NCBI GenBank assembly: GCA_004555145.1 | Contig: SFJB01000067.1 | Coordinates: 1 to 9,662, forward strand | Direction: 5' to 3' | Origin: Bacteroidales bacterium | GTDB taxonomy: Bacteria; Bacteroidota; Bacteroidia; Bacteroidales; UBA932 | DNA: 9,662 bases | Translations under genes and position numbers: made by a program | Shown here: positions 7,667 to 9,662 of the stretch, in pieces | How the letters are laid out: each line of letters opens with the position of its first letter | How positions within the stretch are numbered: position 1 is the stretch's first letter | Notes under the pieces: generated by a model | What the model was told of the DNA's origin: nothing | Seen by the model: only the letters and a program-made list of their open reading frames with translations | Database searches by the model: none

Positions 7667-8998
7667 ATGGATAGAAGAGAGTTTTTGAAGAAAGCCGGCG
7701 TGGGCGCCGCGGCTCTTGGAGTCGGAGCCTGCGCTCCCGGAAGCCTTAAAGGAGGCTCGGACAACAAAGAGACCACGTCCCCTTCCGGTACTATGGTCTG
7801 CAATTATGAAGGCGTAGGACTCCTCGGCTATGGCTGTATGAGGTGGCCTCAAGTCAAGGGAGACGACGGCAAGAACCATATAGACCAGGATGCGGTGAAC
7901 TCCCTGGTCGATTATGCCCTTGAACACGGAGTCAACTATTTCGACACCTCCCCTATATATCTTGAGGGCGACAGTGAAAGGGCAACGGCTGAGGCCCTGA
8001 ACCGCCATCCGCGCGAGAAGTGGCTGCTTGCAACCAAACTTTCCAACTTTGGAGATGCCAGCTATGACAATTCCGTGAAGATGTACCGCAAATCCCTTGA
8101 GATTTTCAAAACTGATTACGTGGACTACTATCTTCTCCATTCAGTAAGCGGCGGCGCAGATTTCAACAACAGATTCGGAGATACGGGAATAATGGACTTC
8201 CTCCTTGAGGAGAGGCGTAAAGGCCATATCCGCAATCTGGGATTCTCTTTCCATGGTCCGGATAACGGATTCAGGGAACTTATGGCCCTGCACGAGAAAT
8301 ACCACTGGGATTTCGTCCAGATTCAGATGAACTACATGGACTGGACACATTCAGGGGCCAACAATGCCAGCGCCAAGTTCCTCTACGGGGAGTTGGACTC
8401 AAGGGAGATTCCAATCATAATAATGGAGCCTCTTCGTGGAGGCCGTCTGGCGGACCTTCCTGCGGCTCTTGCCGATATGCTGAAGTCAAGGGAACCTCAA
8501 AAATCCCTCGCTTCCTGGGCTTTCCGCTTTGCGGGCAGTTTCCCGAGGGTGAAGTGCATACTCAGCGGAATGACATATATGAACCACCTCCAGGATAATC
8601 TGGATACCTTCCTGAATTTCAAGCCGCTCACCGACGAAGAAAAGGATCTGCTGGAACTCACTGCCGACCAGATGGAAAAATATCCCCTCGTGCGCTGCAC
8701 CAGCTGCCAATACTGTATGCCTTGTCCTTATGGCATCAATATCCCGGCAATCTTCCGTTTTTATAACGACAACGTGAATGCGGGCACCTATGTCGTGAAC
8801 AAGGAACAGGAAGGCTATGCAAAGGCCCGCAGGCGCTATCTGTTGGCTTATGACAAGGCTATCCCAAGCGTGCGTCAGGCCGACCACTGCATCTCCTGCG
8901 GCCGTTGTTCAAAGGCCTGCCCTCAGCACATAGCCATACCCCGGGAACTGAGGCGCATCGATGCCTACATCGAATCCCTTAAGAGGGAGGAACTTTAA
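7667..8998 (+). CDS. Tat-exported lipoprotein aldo/keto reductase with C-terminal 4Fe-4S domain
   Basis: A 443-residue oxidoreductase. The N-terminus MDRREFLKKAG is a twin-arginine signal. The hydrophobic stretch ends in the lipobox VGAC with Cys22 as the putative lipid-carrying residue, so the mature protein is predicted to be anchored outside the cytoplasm. The aldo/keto reductase barrel keeps the full catalytic tetrad: Asp93 and Tyr98 (DTSPIY), Lys124 (ATKL) and His158 (LLHS). The segment LSGMTYMNHLQDNLD near residue 300 resembles the family's late cofactor-binding region. The C-terminal part adds cysteines 344, 347, 350 and 353, followed by PYGINIP, and a classical set 408, 411, 414 and 418 followed by PQHIAIP. 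The clusters and export suggest that electrons may come from the polyferredoxin encoded immediately upstream rather than from NADPH, which is scarce outside the cytoplasm; this is inference. The substrate is unknown. A hairpin follows the stop after 22 bases, so this is probably the last gene of the operon. Confidence 0.88.
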   Translation: MDRREFLKKAGVGAAALGVGACAPGSLKGGSDNKETTSPSGTMVCNYEGVGLLGYGCMRWPQVKGDDGKNHIDQDAVNSLVDYALEHGVNYFDTSPIYLEGDSERATAEALNRHPREKWLLATKLSNFGDASYDNSVKMYRKSLEIFKTDYVDYYLLHSVSGGADFNNRFGDTGIMDFLLEERRKGHIRNLGFSFHGPDNGFRELMALHEKYHWDFVQIQMNYMDWTHSGANNASAKFLYGELDSREIPIIIMEPLRGGRLADLPAALADMLKSREPQKSLASWAFRFAGSFPRVKCILSGMTYMNHLQDNLDTFLNFKPLTDEEKDLLELTADQMEKYPLVRCTSCQYCMPCPYGINIPAIFRFYNDNVNAGTYVVNKEQEGYAKARRRYLLAYDKAIPSVRQADHCISCGRCSKACPQHIAIPRELRRIDAYIESLKREEL

Positions 8999-9020
8999 TT
9001 CTGATAATATCCCAACAATA

Positions 9021-9050
9021 AAGGCCCGGCGTCTCACGACTCCGGGCCTT
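9021..9050. terminator. Strong hairpin ending the alaS-to-aldo/keto reductase series
   Basis: AAGGCCCGG (9021-9029) pairs perfectly with CCGGGCCTT (9042-9050). After one C/T mismatch, GTC (9031-9033) pairs with GAC (9038-9040) around the four-base loop TCAC. No U-tract follows on the plus strand, where the sequence continues TTGGGAAATT. Position after the last operon gene and before a new promoter supports a terminator. The minus-strand product is followed by TTTATTGTT, so it may work both ways. Confidence 0.7.
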
Positions 9051-9168
9051 GGGAAATTAGTATAGCTTGTTAATTAAGTGAAGCCTGACTACGAGGATGC
9101 CGATGAACAATTGCTAATCTTGGTGGCAAATCAAAATCCACCGGAAAAATTTATTATAAAAAAATTAG

Positions 9169-9176
9169 TACCTTTG
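9169..9176 (+). promoter_or_regulatory. Bacteroidota -7 promoter element for the M23 gene
   Basis: TACCTTTG matches TAnnTTTG exactly and follows an AT-rich run (9145-9168). Only seven bases separate it from the ATG at 9184, so the transcript would have almost no leader. No clear -33 TTG is found at the expected distance. The rest of the 185-base intergenic stretch 8999-9183 holds the hairpin at 9021-9050 and nothing else I can name. Confidence 0.5.
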
Positions 9177-9183
9177 TCGCCGT

Positions 9184-9662
9184 ATGCCGAAGTACTTCTA
9201 CAATCCGGAGACTTTGCTCTATGAGGTCAAGAAGGACAACAAATACCTCAAGCATATAAAGGTCGCCCTGTTGATTCTGACAGCGCCGGCCTTGATGTGT
9301 TTATATTTCTGGATATATGTGTCCGTGCTTCATCTGGAGCTGCCCAAGACCGCCTGGCTCAAGCGTCAACACGCCAGCTGGGAGGCCAGGATGGACATAC
9401 TCGACCGCCAGATGGATATCTACGAGCAGACTCTCACCGGCATAGAGCAGCGCGATGATGACGTGTACAGGTCGATTTACGGACTCAGCCCCATACCGGA
9501 GGAACTGCGCAACTCGGGACTCGAGGGTGTGAACCGCTACAACGAGCTTGACGCGCTGGGCGCTAATTCCCGGCTCAAGCTCTCCGTGCACCGCCTGGAC
9601 GCGCTCATGAAAAGGGTGTACCTGCGCAGCCGTGCCCTGGACGAGATGTGGGACATCTCCTC
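9184..9662 (+). CDS. M23-type metallopeptidase family protein, N-terminal part (truncated by window end)
   Basis: The frame is open from the ATG at 9184 to the window end (159 codons plus two bases), with no stop reached. The visible protein has a short cytoplasmic start (PKYFYNPETLLYEV), one membrane helix near residues 25-49, a charged helical, probably coiled-coil, segment near 56-92, and then the stretch IEQRDDDVYRSIYG followed by PIPEELRNSG and NRYNEL. This N-terminal pattern is what I recall from Bacteroidota cell-wall proteins that end in an M23 (LytM-like) peptidase domain, which cut or help regulate cutting of peptidoglycan cross-links. The peptidase domain with its zinc ligands would lie beyond the window, so catalytic status cannot be judged. 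ATG 9184 is the only sensible start because the conserved residues begin at once. A separate promoter and the upstream hairpin make it independent of the preceding operon. Confidence 0.72.
   Translation, partial: MPKYFYNPETLLYEVKKDNKYLKHIKVALLILTAPALMCLYFWIYVSVLHLELPKTAWLKRQHASWEARMDILDRQMDIYEQTLTGIEQRDDDVYRSIYGLSPIPEELRNSGLEGVNRYNELDALGANSRLKLSVHRLDALMKRVYLRSRALDEMWDIS

Noticed and set aside
9120..9144. Possible second hairpin TTGGTGG/CCACCGG before the M23 promoter
   Set aside because: Only five Watson-Crick pairs plus two wobble pairs around an eleven-base loop; too weak to call, though A-rich sequence follows.

Overview
The window most likely comes from a Bacteroidales (phylum Bacteroidota) chromosome of moderately high GC. 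Three starts carry a TAnnTTTG-type -7 promoter element, most starts lack a Shine-Dalgarno sequence, and the gene families (long LptG-type permease, NapH/NapG-type polyferredoxin plus Tat-lipoprotein aldo/keto reductase, M23 protein with a Bacteroidota-type N-terminus) fit that group. I cannot name the genus. There are no tRNA or rRNA genes, CRISPR arrays, insertion sequences or long repeats. Nearly everything is coding.

Layout. Positions 1-276 hold the C-terminal end of gpmI (phosphoglycerate mutase). A bidirectional hairpin (325-352) separates it from a convergent HAD phosphatase gene on the minus strand (382-1008). The HAD gene and alaS are divergent, with a -7 element facing each way in the roughly 120 bases between their starts. 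From 1128 to 8998 runs a tight plus-strand series: alaS, a fused permease-formyltransferase gene, a membrane polyferredoxin and a Tat-exported aldo/keto reductase. Junctions are 14 nt, a 7-nt overlap and 7 nt. A strong hairpin (9021-9050) ends the series. A new promoter then drives an M23-type peptidase gene cut off by the window end.

The most unusual feature is the uninterrupted reading frame 3782-6178. Its first 472 residues are a complete six-helix LptF/LptG-family lipopolysaccharide-export permease. The remaining 326 residues are a complete methionyl-tRNA formyltransferase (Fmt) with its Asn/His/Asp active site. The junction still carries what looks like the old fmt start: a GGAGGAAG Shine-Dalgarno and an ATG nine bases later. 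The gene could therefore give a membrane-tethered Fmt, a free Fmt, or both.

The second point of interest is the redox pair at 6172-8998. One protein joins a NapH-like membrane part, a cytoplasmic ferredoxin part and, after an internal twin-arginine motif, a NapG-like ferredoxin part with four more cysteine sets. The next gene encodes an aldo/keto reductase with a Tat signal, a lipobox and two C-terminal cysteine sets. Together they look like a quinol-to-periplasm electron route feeding a reductase. The components are recognisable families, but the substrate is unknown.
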